64,000 nt of DNA from Luscinia megarhynchos. Taxonomy: Eukaryota > Chordata > Aves > Passeriformes > Turdidae. The stretch lies in the NCBI GenBank assembly GCA_034336665.1, contig CM067590.1:4550959-4614958 (forward strand). The letters are read 5' to 3'. A model generated the notes under the pieces. The model had not been told where the DNA came from. It saw nothing but the letters and a program-made list of their open reading frames with translations, and did not search any database. Made by a program: the position numbers and the translations under genes. Within the stretch, counting starts at the first letter, position 1, and every line of letters starts with the position of its first letter. Shown in pieces: positions 36,109 through 50,900 of the stretch.

Positions 36109-36447
36109 CTGATGGTTGATGACAGAAAATGGTTGATTATCTCATTTTCAAGACATGGAATGATATGATCTGAGTCAAATGGAAGCATTTTCCATCAGTA
36201 TCTCAGCTTTCCTATTTTCAGGAGGAAACATATTTTCCTTTGTAGAACCAGTTCATGCACCTGGGATCAGCCAGGCCTGCAGAAGTTCTCCTCCCAAGCA
36301 ATTTGTACACGGCCCTTTCAATGCCTGCTTAAAAACCTCAGGACAGATGGACAGACAGGCAAGAATTTGAGGTCTGCCATCCTTCCAGTGCCTTAAAGAG
36401 GCTCCTAAACAGGAGGGAGAGAAAATTTTAATATGGGGATTTAGTGA

Positions 36448-36695
36448 CAGGACCCAGGGAATGGCTGCCACTGCCAGAGGGCAGGGCTGGGTGGGATATT
36501 GGGCAGGAATTGTTCCCTGGCAGGGTGGGCAGCCCTGGCACAGGGTGCCCAGAGCAGCTGTGGCTGCCCCTGGATCCCTGGCAGTGCCCAGGCCAGGCTG
36601 GACACTGGGGCTGGAGCAGCCTGGGATGGTGGAAGATGGAACTAAATGATATTTAAGGTGCCTTCCAACCCAAACCAGTCTGGGATTCTGTACTA
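36448..36695 (+). mobile_element. CR1 LINE 3'-end fragment
   Basis: Sense copy very similar to 3537-3770, ending ACCAGTCTGGGATTCTGTA. Confidence 0.85.
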
Positions 36696-38103
36696 AAGCT
36701 ATGAGAGAACACTGTTTTGCCAGAAAAAAAGCTCCTTTTTTCAGATGACAAAAAGTTAACCCCAAATCTAGAAGTCACATGGAAGACCAAGCCAAAAAAC
36801 GAAGTAATTCCAGTTACAACATGGAGAAGGAAAATCAGCCCACACCAGTAGCCAGGACACTTGGGATGGAACACACAGAGCTGGAGCTGAGCACTGCCTT
36901 GGCCACATTTCACAACTTGCTGCTGCCACAGCAGCACCCCAAACATCACAGAACAGATCTGGGGCTGTGTTTCCCCCAGTCTCCTGGGCTGGGACAGCCC
37001 AAACCCTACAGAAAACAGCAGCACCCACAATCCAGCCTCCCAGGAATGTCAGGTAATTCTTCTGATAAATCTTGGCCTAGAAATCAGGGAAGCAACTGAA
37101 CTGAAACGTGCTCCTGCCTCTCAGTGCACAAATAAAAGAGTGTGCTCTCTTTTCTCTGTGCACTGAAAGGAGGGCACAAGGAGGGAGGAGAACTTGTCTT
37201 TCTTCTCATTCCTTATCTGCCAAGTGTAAGAATAACCCAGGACAGCAGCTCATCCATAAACATCCCCCAGAAATGTTCACATTTCACTCCATGCAGAATT
37301 ACCCCAGCAGAGCCCCCCTGGGCTGATCCACTCTCCTACTAAACTGTGTTCCTGCAGAGTCAGAATTTGCTTTATCAACATAAGCACATTACAGCAGAAA
37401 AGTGAATTCAGGCTTATTCTGGCATAACCATTTCCTGGGAGGAAGTTCTACTCCCCACTGCTGGGGATGGACACTTGCAGTGTGAGCAGAGACCCCTTGT
37501 CCTACAGGTCTTCATGAAAACACCCCATAAGTGACACAAATTGTCTACTTAACACATTTTTCTGTCTTGGTTTAAAAAGTTTATAAATCTATCTAAAAAT
37601 AGTGATAATAAACCACAATTCACATCTACAACTACAGATCAGCCAATTTAAGTGATTTTGCACAACCTGATGTGGAAATTCCAAGTAGAAGGGGCCTTTG
37701 AGCTTAGTTTGTGACATTATCTAAGAATAAAGAGATCTAAACCAGGTCTACATCTACTGCTCCTGAAACACTTCCCAAGTTCACTTCACTCTCTAACAGA
37801 CTTTGGTTGAGCAGAGAAGCTCCCAAGGTCTCAAACAAGTCTTGAAAAAAAAATTCACTAGGAACTCTTACATTTCTTTAAAGCAGAGCTGGCTGTGGAA
37901 AATTGAAGGGAAGGGGGGAAACATATCTGAAGGGAATACAGAGCAGCTTCCCTTTTCTTAGAGAAACTTCCAGCCCCACTGCATCATTATGGTTGTATGA
38001 TTTAATCAGAAAAGACACTGAACAGCAACAGGCATCACATCTGTGTTCAGGCAACTGGTTATGGCACTGACAGGGAGCCTGAGGAAACCAAAAGGCAAAT
38101 GGA

Positions 38104-38830
38104 ACAGAAATCCCCCAAATCCTGACCCTGCTCCAGCCTCTGTTATTGGCATTTCAAACTCCCCAAACCCTGACCCTACTCCAGCCTCTGTTATTGGCAT
38201 TTCAAACTCCCCAAATCCTGACCCTACTCCAGCCTCTGTTATTGGCATTTCAAACTCCCCAAATCCTGACCCTACTCCAGCTTCTGTTATTGGCATTTCA
38301 AACTCCCCAAATCCTGACCCTACTCCAGCTTCTGCCATCAGCCCTCCAACCCCCACCAAATCCTGACTCTGCTCCAACCTGTTATTGGCCTTTCAAACTC
38401 CTGAAATCCTGACCCTGCTCCAGCCTCTGTTATTGGCCTTTCAAACGTCCCCAAATCCTTCATCCTGCTCCAGCCTCTGCCATGGGCATTCCAAACTTTC
38501 CCAAATCCCTAACCCTGCTCCAGCTTCTGCCATCAGCCTTCCAAACTCCCCAAATCCTGACCCTGCTCCAGCTTCTGCCATCAGCCTTCCAAACTCCCCA
38601 AATCCTGACCCTGCTCCAGCCTCTGTTATCAGCCCTCCAAACCCCACCAAATCATGACTCTGTTGCAGATTCTGTTATTGGCATTTCAAACTCCTCAAAT
38701 CCCGACTCTGCTCCAGCTTCTGCCATGGACCTTCTAAACTCCCCAAACCCCTGCTCCAACTTCTGCCATCAGCATCTCACCCCCCTCCACCCAAATCCTG
38801 ACCCTGCTCCAGCCTCTGCCATCAGCATCC
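38104..38830. repeat. 48-bp minisatellite
   Basis: CCTGACCCT recurs at 38121, 38169, 38217, 38265 and 38313, an exact 48-bp period. More degenerate copies continue to about 38830. The unit contains CTCCAGCTTCTGTTATTGGC. Confidence 0.93.
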
Positions 38831-40265
38831 CAAACAGATGCCCTGGTCCAGGTCAGACACACCAGAGCTCAGAGCAGCAGCTTTAACTCCTTTTGATCCC
38901 CGGGGATAAACACTGAATCCAGCAGCTTAGGAGGACTGATGGTGATTGCTGACAGCTCTGCTGCAGCACCAGCAGCCTCATCAACCTTCCCCTGCTCAGC
39001 CAACAGCCAGCCCTGCACCCCAAAGGTGGCCTGAAGCTTCTCCAATTCAGCCATGGCTCTGAGTCTGGGGGTTTGGGCTCAGTTCAGGTGTTTTATATTA
39101 TTTTTCCCAGCTGAGTGCCCATGACTCAGGTTGCAAGCAGGTTGTGCTCGTGTGTCGTGCTGGACTCTGACACCCACAGGGTTTGGCAGTGGAACCTCCA
39201 GGGGAAGAGCCTCCCACAGACTCCATCAACCCTGGAATCCTGCGTGCAGCAGCCTTTTGGCAGAGGCTCAAGCAGCCTCTGTGTTCTGTTCCCAGTCACG
39301 AGATGAGATGAGATGAGATGATGCCACCACGGTGCTCCCTGTCACAAAGAGCAGCTCCATTCACCCTCCCCTGCTCCAGGCTGCTCTCCCTCCCTCCCTC
39401 CTCCCTGCTCTGGACGTGCTGCTCATGGCCTGGATGTACTTTCCAATGTTCCTGAATTTATGTCGTTTGAGAGGCCCTTGGAATCTTCTGAGCCACATAA
39501 ATGGAAGCTTTTCACAACCATCCTTATCTCTTTAATGTGGAAAGTATTTAAAGTAAAGAGTTGCAGTAATTATTGAGACTGCCCAAAGCTCTTCACAACA
39601 AGTTTTAAACAAACCAAGCTCAAACACACATTGAGTTGTTACAGCCAACCCTCTCCAGATGAACTTTTCACAGAGTTCTGGTCTTCAACCTGAATTTTAA
39701 ATTGAAACATGAGTTCCCAGAGAAATAGTTTTTGCCAAGATATTTCACTGGAAAAAATAACAGAAAGAAAGCAGGCACTTTCTCAAAAGTCTCTTCAAAG
39801 AGCATCCAACATTCTATGGAACACAGTGGAGCAGTTTCAGCCAGCAGGAATGAACAGCTTCACACTTCCAATTCCTACAGCAGGTTTCTCCATCCACGTG
39901 TTCCTACAACTGAGCACAGGAGCTTGGAGCCAGGAACCCCCACTGGTGTAACTGAGCACACCAGTGCTGCCAGCACACAAAGCTCCTGTCCCACACACCC
40001 AGCTGAGTCCTGCTACAGACACAACTCCTGTCACCCTGGCCATGGGGTTGGACCACAGAGCAATTTTTAAGTTTAATCTTTCCCTTTATCTCCTCATAAA
40101 AAAAAGACCTTTTGTATTTTGCAGATACAAGAAGCTCTAATATGTGATTTGAAAGCCAAATAAGACAGAGCCCAAAAGCTTTTTCCAAATATGTATACTG
40201 AAGCAGCCATCATCCTTTTCTATAATCACATCCTTTGTTAAAAATCACCAATATGACCAGAAGTC

Positions 40266-40435
40266 AGGGTGCTGGGCCCTGCCCAGGCTCCCCAGGGAAT
40301 GGTCCCCAAGGCTGCCAGAGCTGCAGGAGCCTTTGGACACTCTCAGGGGTGCTCAGGGTGGGTTGTTGGGGGGCTGGGCAGGACAGGGGCTGCACTGATC
40401 ATCCCTGAGGGATCCAGCTCAGGATATTCCAGGAC
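40266..40435 (+). mobile_element. CR1 fragment of the second subfamily
   Basis: Sense copy nearly identical to part of 12785-13068 (GGGTGCTGGGCCCTGCCCAG through CAGGATATTCCAGGA). Confidence 0.75.
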
Positions 40436-41159
40436 CCAGCAGCACTCACAGCTCCTCCTCTGCCAGCAGGGTGAGAAAACTGAAGCAGCCCCAAAACCAC
40501 ATTGTCTACACAGATCACAGTGTGCAGGACATGATCAGCACCAGGCACAGCTCAGTTATCTGTGCACAACTTTGCTCCACAAAGCACCAAATTCCTACTA
40601 AAACCAGCCAAATCAGGGCATTTCCACAGAACCTTCTACAGGAGCAAGGTAAGGAATGAATTAGAGTTTGCAACATTTTTGCTACAAGCTGGCTGTTGGA
40701 AAGGGTTTGTAATTCCCCCTGAAAACAAACTGTCTTCCTCCAGGTGTGGGCTGCTTTGGTTACATCAAATTTTCAAACTAACATCCCTAAGGATACTTAA
40801 ATGGCAAGACTTTAGGTTCAATTCTGAGTTCCAGCACCACATCCCAGACTCCTGGGTTGGTATAGAACAGGTAACCCCCAGTGCAACACTCCTGGTCTAA
40901 AGTAAATCTATAACCTAAAGCAACAGTTTTAAATGTTCTGGTTTCCACCCCAAACACAAAGAACCTGTTCAGTTCAATTGGGCAGCCAGCACTGCCTGGA
41001 GCAAGAAATAGCCTCCCAGTACCCTTCCAAATTTACATATGTTTTTTTATTTGGGTTCTTCTTATGAAACTGTGCTTAGCCTTGGGGTAAGCCTAAACTG
41101 GGGCTTGAGGGTGAACATCATGTTTGTTCTAAATTTTATTTCCCCACATGCCAAGTTAC

Positions 41160-41285
41160 TCCTCATCTGGACTGGGACAGGGCTTGGAGCACCCAGGATA
41201 GTGGAAGGTGTCCCTGCCCATGGCAGGGATGGGACTGGATGGGCTTCAAGGTCCCTTCCAACCCAACTCTGGGATTCCAGGAGTC
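41160..41285 (+). mobile_element. CR1 LINE 3'-end fragment
   Basis: Sense copy with GTGTCCCTGCCCATGGCAGG and an end at AACTCTGGGATTCCAGG. Confidence 0.8.
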
Positions 41286-44200
41286 TCTGCAAGTGGGATC
41301 TTTGTGAGATCTGACCATCCACACAGCACAGGCAGTGAAAAGGTAAAAAGCCTGCAGACCTGAGCAGCTCAGGCTCCCTCAATCTTCACTGTTCCAGCAC
41401 CACACAGAGACTTTTATGACCCTTATCTCCTCTTCATAGGCAGGAGCATTTCTGGGCATAGCTTTGGCTGCCCAGACTTAACTGTCTCACACCAAAGCAA
41501 ACCTTGTCCTTTCAGAGCCAGTTCTGACTCACTAGACCACACTTCCTCCCTTCAAAGACCAGGCCAGGTGACCCAAGCAGGTCTTTAGAAATGTGAAAAG
41601 CAGCTGTGGTCATGCAGGGGCAGAGCAGGAGGGACCGATCTCCTACAGCTTTCTCCTGCCCACCAGATGTGTGAAAACCAAAGTTGAAACAAGCCAGTTA
41701 CAAATAAATCAATGGCAACACTTGTGTACCTTTTAATGACCCTGTCTGGATACACTTCCAGCGCTCCAATGTAAAACCAGCTCCTCCCAAATCCTGAACA
41801 CTGACCCCACTCATGGATTAACAGAAGTCATTTGGATTTGCCAAATTCTGATCTCCACACGACCCATTTAACTTGCAAAACAAAAGAGGTCAGTCCCACC
41901 AGCCCCTGGGTTTGAACAACAGCTTGGTTGCCTGCAGTGGCAGCTCTCTCTCCCCAGGCAGCAGTCCATAAATCCAAAGGAGAGGATGTTACAGCTGCAG
42001 ACAAGATGGTTAGCAGAGATCAAAAAGATGGATTAGGAAAAGCCAATCAATCTTGCAGAAGGCTGGTGGGACAAGTGCCTCTTTCAAGCCCCTCACTTCC
42101 CTCCATCTGGGGAGGGATGATAAGGGTTTCTCTGGACACCAGGAAAGGCAACACGAGGCACAGCAGCTGCAGCTTCCCTGGGAGCCAGGAAAGAGCCAGT
42201 TCTGTGTGGCACACGGATGGATGCCCTCCCAAACCAGAGATTTCAGCCTGTCAGAAGTTTGTGTTTCTCCTCCCACTGGTTTAATTTCACTTAACCCACC
42301 TAGAGAGCCCCACTAGCACAGTCCTGCCCAGAGCACATCCTTGGCCAACACACCTGAGCACAGGGTCACAAGAGAGAGTGAAAAGCCACTTGCAGCCACT
42401 GCAGCAGCCAGGAGCTGCTCAATGAAGGGAAGACCCGGGCTCCATGTCCTGCCAGCTCTGCCTTCCACCACTCTGCATTTTCAGGTGTTTGCCTTGTGTG
42501 TTCCAATACCAGTTAAACCTTGAGGTAGGGAAAGGGAAAGCTGCTCCTTGCAGTATTCCATACTGGAGAGCAAGACTCGGTTTAACATTACCAGATCTTA
42601 TCCCAAATCAAGTTGTGCCATTTTAACTTCCAGGGCAACAGCCACAGCACAATTTTTCTTACCAAGAGAGGCAAGGACCAAAACTCTCCTCTGAACCACC
42701 CAATTACTGTCATTCCCTTAATCACGAAAGCACAGGGAAATTCTCAAGAATACATTTTTATTAGAATGTATAAAAAGAGATCTCTTAAAGAGAACAACTT
42801 GTATCCGTGTTTTTCCTCCCGGTTCCAGGGAAGAAAAGAGAAGGGAAGGAAGAGCTCCCAAGGCTGCATTTGGAAGCCCATTTCCCACACAGCAGGAGGC
42901 TGACAAGCCTGAGGTAGTTTCAGCAGTTTCTAAGTTACTGTCACACAAAACCAGATGGAAAACATGGTGGTCACTATGGCCTCCTTAACGACTACAGAAG
43001 GACATTTAAATAAAAAGGTTGGCCCAGGATCCAAAATAAACTAACAAAGGAAACAGGCATTGGGAAAGAAGATTCAAACTGCTCTGGATAATCATTCAGC
43101 ATGGTTGCAACAGGGATTGCACTTTCACTGCCACTACTCCAACCACAGTAACAGTTCTGCCTTTGCACACAGCAATCCCAACTGTTGCTCCAGACACTGC
43201 ACACATGCAGCAGGGAATGGTTCCCCTGGTGCTGCAGGAGGGGCTGGGGCAATCCATTCACAGGCAATCAGGAGTGTTGGAGCCACACAGGGCAGCCACA
43301 GCAGGATGAGCTTCCTCAGCATGAGCCACACAAAAGAAATCATTCCACTATGCAAAAACAACAGTTTAAAATAATGTTTATGTTAGAATACATAACACAA
43401 TGTATTCTACAATTAACAGAATACATAGGGGGATGCAGTTATTCTGGTAGAACTGCAATGCACTGGTGTGACCTCCTGCCCTCCCAGGTGAGTTTTGGGC
43501 AGTGACACACCCTGCCCACAGCTGGGCAGATGCTGTGGTGATCCCATGTGCATGTTCCCCAGAACAAGCACAAGAACCCAGCATTGCTTGTTCTGGGACA
43601 GAGGGAACTGCTGGTCTTTCACCCCTGGAGCAGAGGAAGGCAGCCCTGCCACCATTTCAGACAGTTTAACCCCACCCAGCCACCTGCCCTGCCACCACTT
43701 CCCCAAAAGTCACCTCTTGCTCTGGGCCAGCAGTGCCTGTGCTCACACACAGCAAAGGCAGGGGAGGCCTGAACTAAAACTAAACCTTTGTGGGGTTTTG
43801 CCTCAGTTCCCTTTCAACCAAACAGCTCACAAACACTGCTCCAAGGGTGAGAGCAGCTCAGGCACAAGGGAACAGAGATGACAAGTCATTCCTACCTGCA
43901 GATGTGCCAGCTGCAGACCTGCTCCTCCCCAGGAGCCACAGCCTGTGCTAGCAGGGAAATGCCTGCACATACCTGTGCAGGTACAGGGGAGCACAGGACA
44001 CCCCTGACCATCCACACTGCCAGGAACAAACCTGCACACAGAACCAGGGAGCAAAGGAACACACAGTCCCAAAACTGCTGGTGCTGAAAGCAGCCAACAT
44101 CTTCTCCAGCCCAGGGTTTTCCCACACCCTCAGTGGGAGCTGGAGGAAGCTCAGGGCACAGCCTGAGCCCCATCTCCTGCAGGGAAAACTGGTGAGACAA

Positions 44201-47200
44201 CAGCCTAAACAACCACTTCATGTTCTGTAAAGATAACTCAGTCTTGGGCAGCTCAGAAATTCTGCTCCTAATTATCACACATAAATATTCCATATAACAG
44301 AAATTAGCAATAAAACTTTGTACTCTTTCTGAAGCCCAGTGGGTGTGGAGTTTTGTTGGGTACAAAAACAAAACAAAACAAAGAATACATATGGATTTTC
44401 CTTTATAAGCTCCAACTTGTGGAGCAGAGCAGTGGAGCAGCAGACATCAACTTCCAGCCACCAACCATTTCCACAAGCTTTTACTTTAAAGACTTATAAA
44501 CGACCCTAAAATATTACATTGCATTCTTGACAGATTGCAGAATTTCAAATGACTATTTGCTGTAATGAGCAGTGATAGAAGCCAAGGTAGGATCCACAAA
44601 GACTCCAAACCCAGCTCCAGAGGCCACCCTGAGCCAGGTCTTGTTGCCAACAGATGTGGGAACCAGAGGGAACCTCTGCAGCCCGGTGGGAATTCAGCTG
44701 AGGAGTGAACAAGAAGCCTCAAAAGCTCACAGTTGTTGGAATTTTAGAAGTGTCAAATATTAATAATACTGCTGAGCTCCAAGAAGTAGATGACACATTA
44801 ATGCCAAAACCTCAGGAAACTGCCCTTCACAGTACACAGAAAATAACAAGTACTGTTAAAACCCATCAATTTTACTAAGAAACTTAATTCAGAACTTTCT
44901 GTAGCATTTGGTTCAGAAAAGTTTTCCAATGCTTCATTTATCTGTCCTTAGTAGTTCCTTAGATTTTTCACCCAACACTACAAAGTTCTCTCAGTGTAAA
45001 TTTTTAGAAAATTCATTCACTCGTGAAATGAAACAAACCAAAATACTCTGAACAGGAACTTTTTCGTTATTCACAGATCTGCTCCTATCTATGAAACCAT
45101 CATTTCCTGCTGTAAAATATACTCACCCTTTTCCTTTGCTCTAAAAATAGTCCCTACTTGATTTGATAGCTCTAGCAGCATGTGGCCAACTTTTCTATTC
45201 AGTTTTATTTCTTGTTCCTCTTCAGAGTTAGTTTTGTCTTTAATAATTACCATGAAAGTAAATATGTTCACAATTCCTAACATGAACATTTCCTCCTTCT
45301 GTGGATCCTTCTGTTAGGAAGAAGAAAATGATTGAAGCAAAAATACGTTGAGACATTTTATGATTATCAGTCTGTGATAAAAGACATTGCAAGGGACAAA
45401 AAAAATTCACCCCACCGTTGGTCCTTGTGTTGATCATTACAGTGCAAAACTTTAATCAGACAGTTAAAGGTTAACTCAAAGCAGGAAGAAAAAAAAAGCA
45501 AGTAAATGAGAAAGGGGGAAAAGAAGGAAGGAAGAGTACAAAAGTAGACATATGGATGTCTGGGGAAAGGGTGATTAAATCTCTCATAAATCTCACATAC
45601 CAAGAGGTAAGATATTTTGCCTAAATTCCCAGAGGCAACACAATTCAGTCCCATATCTGGGACTTGAAAGGATGATCATCTCCATATATAATAAGGCTGC
45701 CACGAAGGACAAGAGCTGGAGCTGCATGTGGGGGCATGGATTTCCCTTGGCACACTGAAAGCTTTCAGTGCTCTGTCCAACTGGAGCTGATGGGTGAACT
45801 TTTAGGTAGATAAATTTGAATTGCCTGAGCTGGAACTCTGGCTGGGACAGGTACATTAATCCTCACTCCTCTGCTGATGAATGAAAGGGGAAAAGCAAGC
45901 AATCTTAGATAGCTACTCTGCCTTTCAACAGCTGCCTTTCAGATCAATCAGTTATATAAAAAAATAAATACTAGTGTGGTCTTAAGATGCAAGACAAGAG
46001 ACCAACTTTCACTTTTCAAACTGGGGGGGGAAACGTCTGTTAAGTGAACTCATGATTTATCTTGTATCCAACGGGTCAGAGCTTGGAACAAAAGGAGTTT
46101 GAGAACTGAACAAGCACCGATTGTCACTCGGGGCAAGTTCTACTTCAAAGGGTAAAGCCCAGAAGGAAACTGCTCTTGTGTGCTGCCCACGTGCTGCACA
46201 ATTAACGCTGTAGGGCTCTTCTGCCCCCCAAGAGCACATCCAGAGTCCCTGTGGCACCGGGGAAAGGGCAGAAAAAGTGATGTAATTGTGCCAACTCTGT
46301 GATCTGCTGGGCAGCAGAGAAACCCAAGTGCTTGTGGAATGACTGAGTCAATATTTCCCAGTCTCACGCTGCTCTCCCCACTCCAGGTGTTTTTACAACT
46401 GGGAAGGGCAGGCAGAGAGAGAGAGGTGCTGAGAAATCGGAACTGTGCTCAAGTGTTCAAACCTTTCCTTTGCTAGACAAGCTTTTCGAAGTGATTAGTC
46501 ATCCCCACAAGCATTTCCCAACAAGCTGCATCAACAGTAACGGGGAAAACCCCCGGACTGAGCCACGGCTGCCGAATTTCTGGGCGATTACTCAGGGGCG
46601 GTGAGGAGGTTTTTGCCTGGCAAAGGCAGCAACAGTTTCCTCCTCCTGTGTCCTCGGTAGGGCCGGCTGCCCCGGGCAGGCCCTGACTCACATTTCACAC
46701 AGCAGGGCGGGGGGGCCGCCTCTGAAAACACCGCAACATTTCTTTCCAGCCCAGATATTTCCAGCGATCCCGTTCCCAGAGCCGCCCCACACCAACTCCG
46801 CAGGCAGGATCTGGGGGCTGCACCTTCCCCCTCCAGCACAGGCTGATGCCAGGGAAAGAGCAGCAGCACGAGTAAAAGTGTTTTCCGTCAGCTCATCCCC
46901 CAGGAGAGCACTGGGGTATGGAATGGGATGGGACGGACCTGTGGCAGAGGGCACAGAACCACCCTCAGCAACAGGGCAGCTCTAGCCCCAAGGGAACAAT
47001 TTAACTCTTCTTTCGGTCCTCCTCAAATTCACCTACAGCACCATTCTATGGCACTGAGTGCTCCCACACCTGCCTGGGAAGTCAAAGCCAGGCATCACAG
47101 AAACTCTTCCCAGGAAAGCTGAGTGACATGCACAAAAAAGAGGATTAAATTCTCAAGCAAGGTCTGCTATTCATCTCCACTGTTGATCTTTAATTTCAAA

Positions 47201-47734
47201 GGTGACAATCCCCGCTGGGCTGTGATTTTCATTAACACTCCCTGCCCTTGAGGTTTCCCTGCACAGCACATTCCTTTGGTAAAAGAACGGTATCAGCTGG
47301 ATCACAACAGTTGGGAGGGGGAAAAAATCCAAAACCCACACTCTGCACCCTCCCACCTGTACAAAATCTAGTAATAAGCAGCTTGTATCCCATTACTCCC
47401 AGTAGCAGCCACAAACACACTTCCAGGTGTAGGGCGATGCTCTGACAACGCTCAATTAGAAAATGAGAATTTTCTTGCCATCACAGCTGAGTGGAAAGTC
47501 AGCAGTAACAATGAGGAACATAAACAAATAAATTAATTATTCAAGCCAGACTTCTCATCACAGGTGCTAATTTGGAGGTTTAAGCTCCAGCAGCTCAGGG
47601 CAGAGGTACCTTACCCAGGTACGATGTGCACAGTGGCACAACCAGGACTGTCCCCTCCTGGGACAGAGCCAAAGGCTGGAAGAAGGCAACAAAATTGGTA
47701 GATGAAAAATAATGGTATTACCATATGGTAACCA

Positions 47735-47930
47735 GGGCAGAAGACAAATTCCTGGCTGTGAGGGTGGTGAGGCCCTGGCACAAGCTGCCCAGAGCAGCTG
47801 TGGCTGCTGCATCCCTGGAAGTGTCCAAAGCCAGCTTGGGCACGGCTCAGAGCAGCCTGGAACAGTGGAAGGGGGATGGAACAAGATGGGCTTTAAGGTC
47901 TCTTCCAAGCCAAACCATCCCACGATTCTC
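47735..47930 (+). mobile_element. CR1 LINE 3'-end fragment
   Basis: Sense copy with GAGGGTGGTGAGGCCCTGGC and an end at CCAAACCATCCCACGATTCT. Confidence 0.83.
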
Positions 47931-50900
47931 AGAGTACCCTAATGGGATCCTCCCCAGGGGCTACAGGAGGAGTTCCCAGGTGCTGCCACACCTCAGGCCC
48001 CCCTGCCTTGCAAGTCAAACAGGGAGAGGAGAACACAACCCACAACAACCTGATGCACACTGACACTTGCAGCCACCTTCCGTGGGAATGTCACCCTGCA
48101 GGGAACAGAGCACAACAGGCAGGTGTCTCATCCTGAAAATGGAAAGGACTCGCACCCTGACCACGACAGGCAGCAAGTCACCTGCCCAAGGGCCAAGTGG
48201 GGCCAAGGACAAGCAGCCATCCCCCAGCACCTGGCTGTGCCTCCTGTCCCCACTGACACTGATCACTCTGGCAGCCCCAGCAGAGCAGGCCTCAAGGAGA
48301 GCCAATGAATGAAGCAGTGTCCTGATTCTGACAGACTGCAAACAGGCTTTTCCACATTCACCAGCTCTGGGCTGCAACAGGGTGCAGTCCAGCAAACATC
48401 GATTTTGGGGCACTTATCAGCTCCAGCAACTCTGAACCTCCTGCTGCTCAGCCCTCTGTGCAAGCAATCCCTCTCTGGTGCCACAGATATATCAGCAGAA
48501 CCCTGCCAGACCAGACTCTAGAGCTGATTCACCCCAGAACACCTCCACCCCTTTCTCCCTCCAGCACACACAGCAGCCTGTGAGACTCTACACAGGAACT
48601 TGTCAGGAGTTCAAAGTACAACCTGAGACACCTCACAGCTCAGGCAGACCTTACTGTGGTATAAAACAAAAAATCTCCACATTTAAACCTAACCCATATT
48701 CAAATTTAATTATAGTAAAAGTCAGAGACAAGAAAATGAACCATTTTAAGAAAGATTCTCAGGGAGGAAAACTAAATATCTGGATTTCAGCCCTTGTGCC
48801 CTTCAGAGCTAAGTAACGAGTACCAAGTCATGCTTATCAATACTTAAAGTACGGCTGAAAATGCCACTCTCCACCAGCACTAGCCTGTTTAAGACCTTTA
48901 ACTCCATTAACTCCGGTCTCTCACTCAAATACTTCCTTTATCCAGGCCTGTATCTTTCGTAGTATCAAAATCAAAATTTTAACACTGTATCCCGGGTCTC
49001 TTGACAACCTGGTACGGCCAAAAAGTGGGGCAGGTACGTGGGAGCCGAGGAGTTAAGCAGCGCACAAAAGAGTACACTCACTTCAGCTCTGATTAAGCGG
49101 GGCAGTCACAAAAACAGAGGTCAACATCAGAAAATATTTTGTGAGTCATGAGGAGAGATTACTCACCATGCACTATTCAACTTACTCATCACAGTGTGGC
49201 ACGGCCAGCACGGCTTCATTAGGGCAGCGTGGCCTTTCCTTTGAGGCGGCGGAAGGCGGGGGAAGGAGCCGCACTTTCAGTTTTGTGTGGAAGCCAGTGG
49301 GAGGCTGGAGCTGCAGCACCGCCGCCGCTCTCTCTCCTCCCACGGCCCTAATTAGACTCGGAGGGAAATACATGTTTCACATCAGCCTCCCCGGCTCTTT
49401 TAGCATCCCAACAAGCGCCGGGTTGTCAGCCGGGCCTATTATCCGGACTCAGCAGTCTGAAGAGACCCCACTTTTCCTATTATACACGAAATAAGCAGCA
49501 ACCCAGCAATAAAGAGACACTGTATTAATCCAGGCGTTCATTAATAGGAGAGATCAGCCTTCAACGCAGCAACATTGACGCCGCTAATTTAAGATGTAGT
49601 AAGAGAATAAAAATAGCCAAGTTACTCAAGGCAGGGTTACGTCACACCACGGAGCCCGGGCACGCAGCAGGTTCACACTACACAGCCTCGGATGTTGGGA
49701 AAGATGACTCCCTGCCCCTGCCGCTGCTCTCACCAAAAATAACCAGCCGGGACCGTGAGCTTCCCGTTCCCTTTTCCTACAACTCTCCTCGGAAAACACA
49801 TCTCATAGAGTACAACAGGAAGCGACCAGAACGCTGCTAAATAAAACTCATTGAAGCGTGGTGTGGTTTTTTTTCCCTCCTCTCAGCTATCCCACCTTGC
49901 TTCCTCGGAACCACGAGCGGTGAAACTAAGAAATGTTCTGCTTACGTCAAAGCGAGCCGAGCTCTGCCGGCACTCGGGGCCGCGCCAGCGCGGGGAAAGC
50001 GCGGCTGCAGTTCAGCAGAGCACGATGTCAGCAGGCCAAGCGCTGCACGGACACAGCGCTGGTTTGCAGAGCCCCAGGGCTCAGCCGGAGCCGCGGCCAG
50101 CGCCGGGGCTGTGTGTGCGTGTGTGCCAGCACGCCTTGGCCGCTGCGCTCCCCGAGCTGCGGGCGCGACGCTGCTCGGCTCCGGGTGAAACATCCATCCG
50201 CTCGGGAATTACTCTGGAAGAGCCGGCAATGCCAAGCGGACATTAAACTGCCATCCAGTTTAATGGCAGGATGCTTGGGGTTTGTGGTGTTTCTCAGTAC
50301 ATGGGGGGATCACACCCCACCACCACCATCCGCTGCATTTCTGATTAACTGAGAAGAAATTCTATTTATTCTGCCATGCTCAAAAACAGCTGCTCAAGTT
50401 TTCCCCAAAACAACTAAATCCTTATTTCCCATGCTGCAAAACACACGTTTCACCCCTAAAATAAAGGGTTGGGGGTTCGGTTTTTAAGCCTGTAGGAATC
50501 CCTGTGAACAGACATAAAACCATCTCTCCCTCCGCAGCACAATTCCTATCCCGCGTAATCTTTAACCTCCGCTTCACACAACCCGCTCGGGGAGGGGGGG
50601 AGGACACGAGTTAATATTTGGCGAGGAAAACCGAACCCGGTCATCGCTTGTAGTTTCAGTTTCTGACATTTGAGCGGAGCGCGCGCCCGCCAACACTGAC
50701 AGAGCTGCCCAAACAGGAAAAGCTGCGTTTAACCAGTGTGTGCTGGGAGACACGCCGGGAACGGCACGCCAGCCTGCATGGAGGATGTTTTGGAAAAGCA
50801 CGGCTACAGCAGCAGCCCCGAAAGGCAGGCGGCAGATAGGAGCAGGCAGCCGTCTCCCCCTGCCACGAGCGATATATTCCTAATCACTCACACACAAGCG

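Noticed and set aside
35805..36188. FPFPFSLF-type and KGKREKG-type repetitive frames
   Set aside because: They are translations of the (GGGAAAA)n tract.
38006..38886. Repetitive proline-rich frames
   Set aside because: They are a consequence of the 48-bp repeat unit and lie inside intron 1 with no splice or start evidence.
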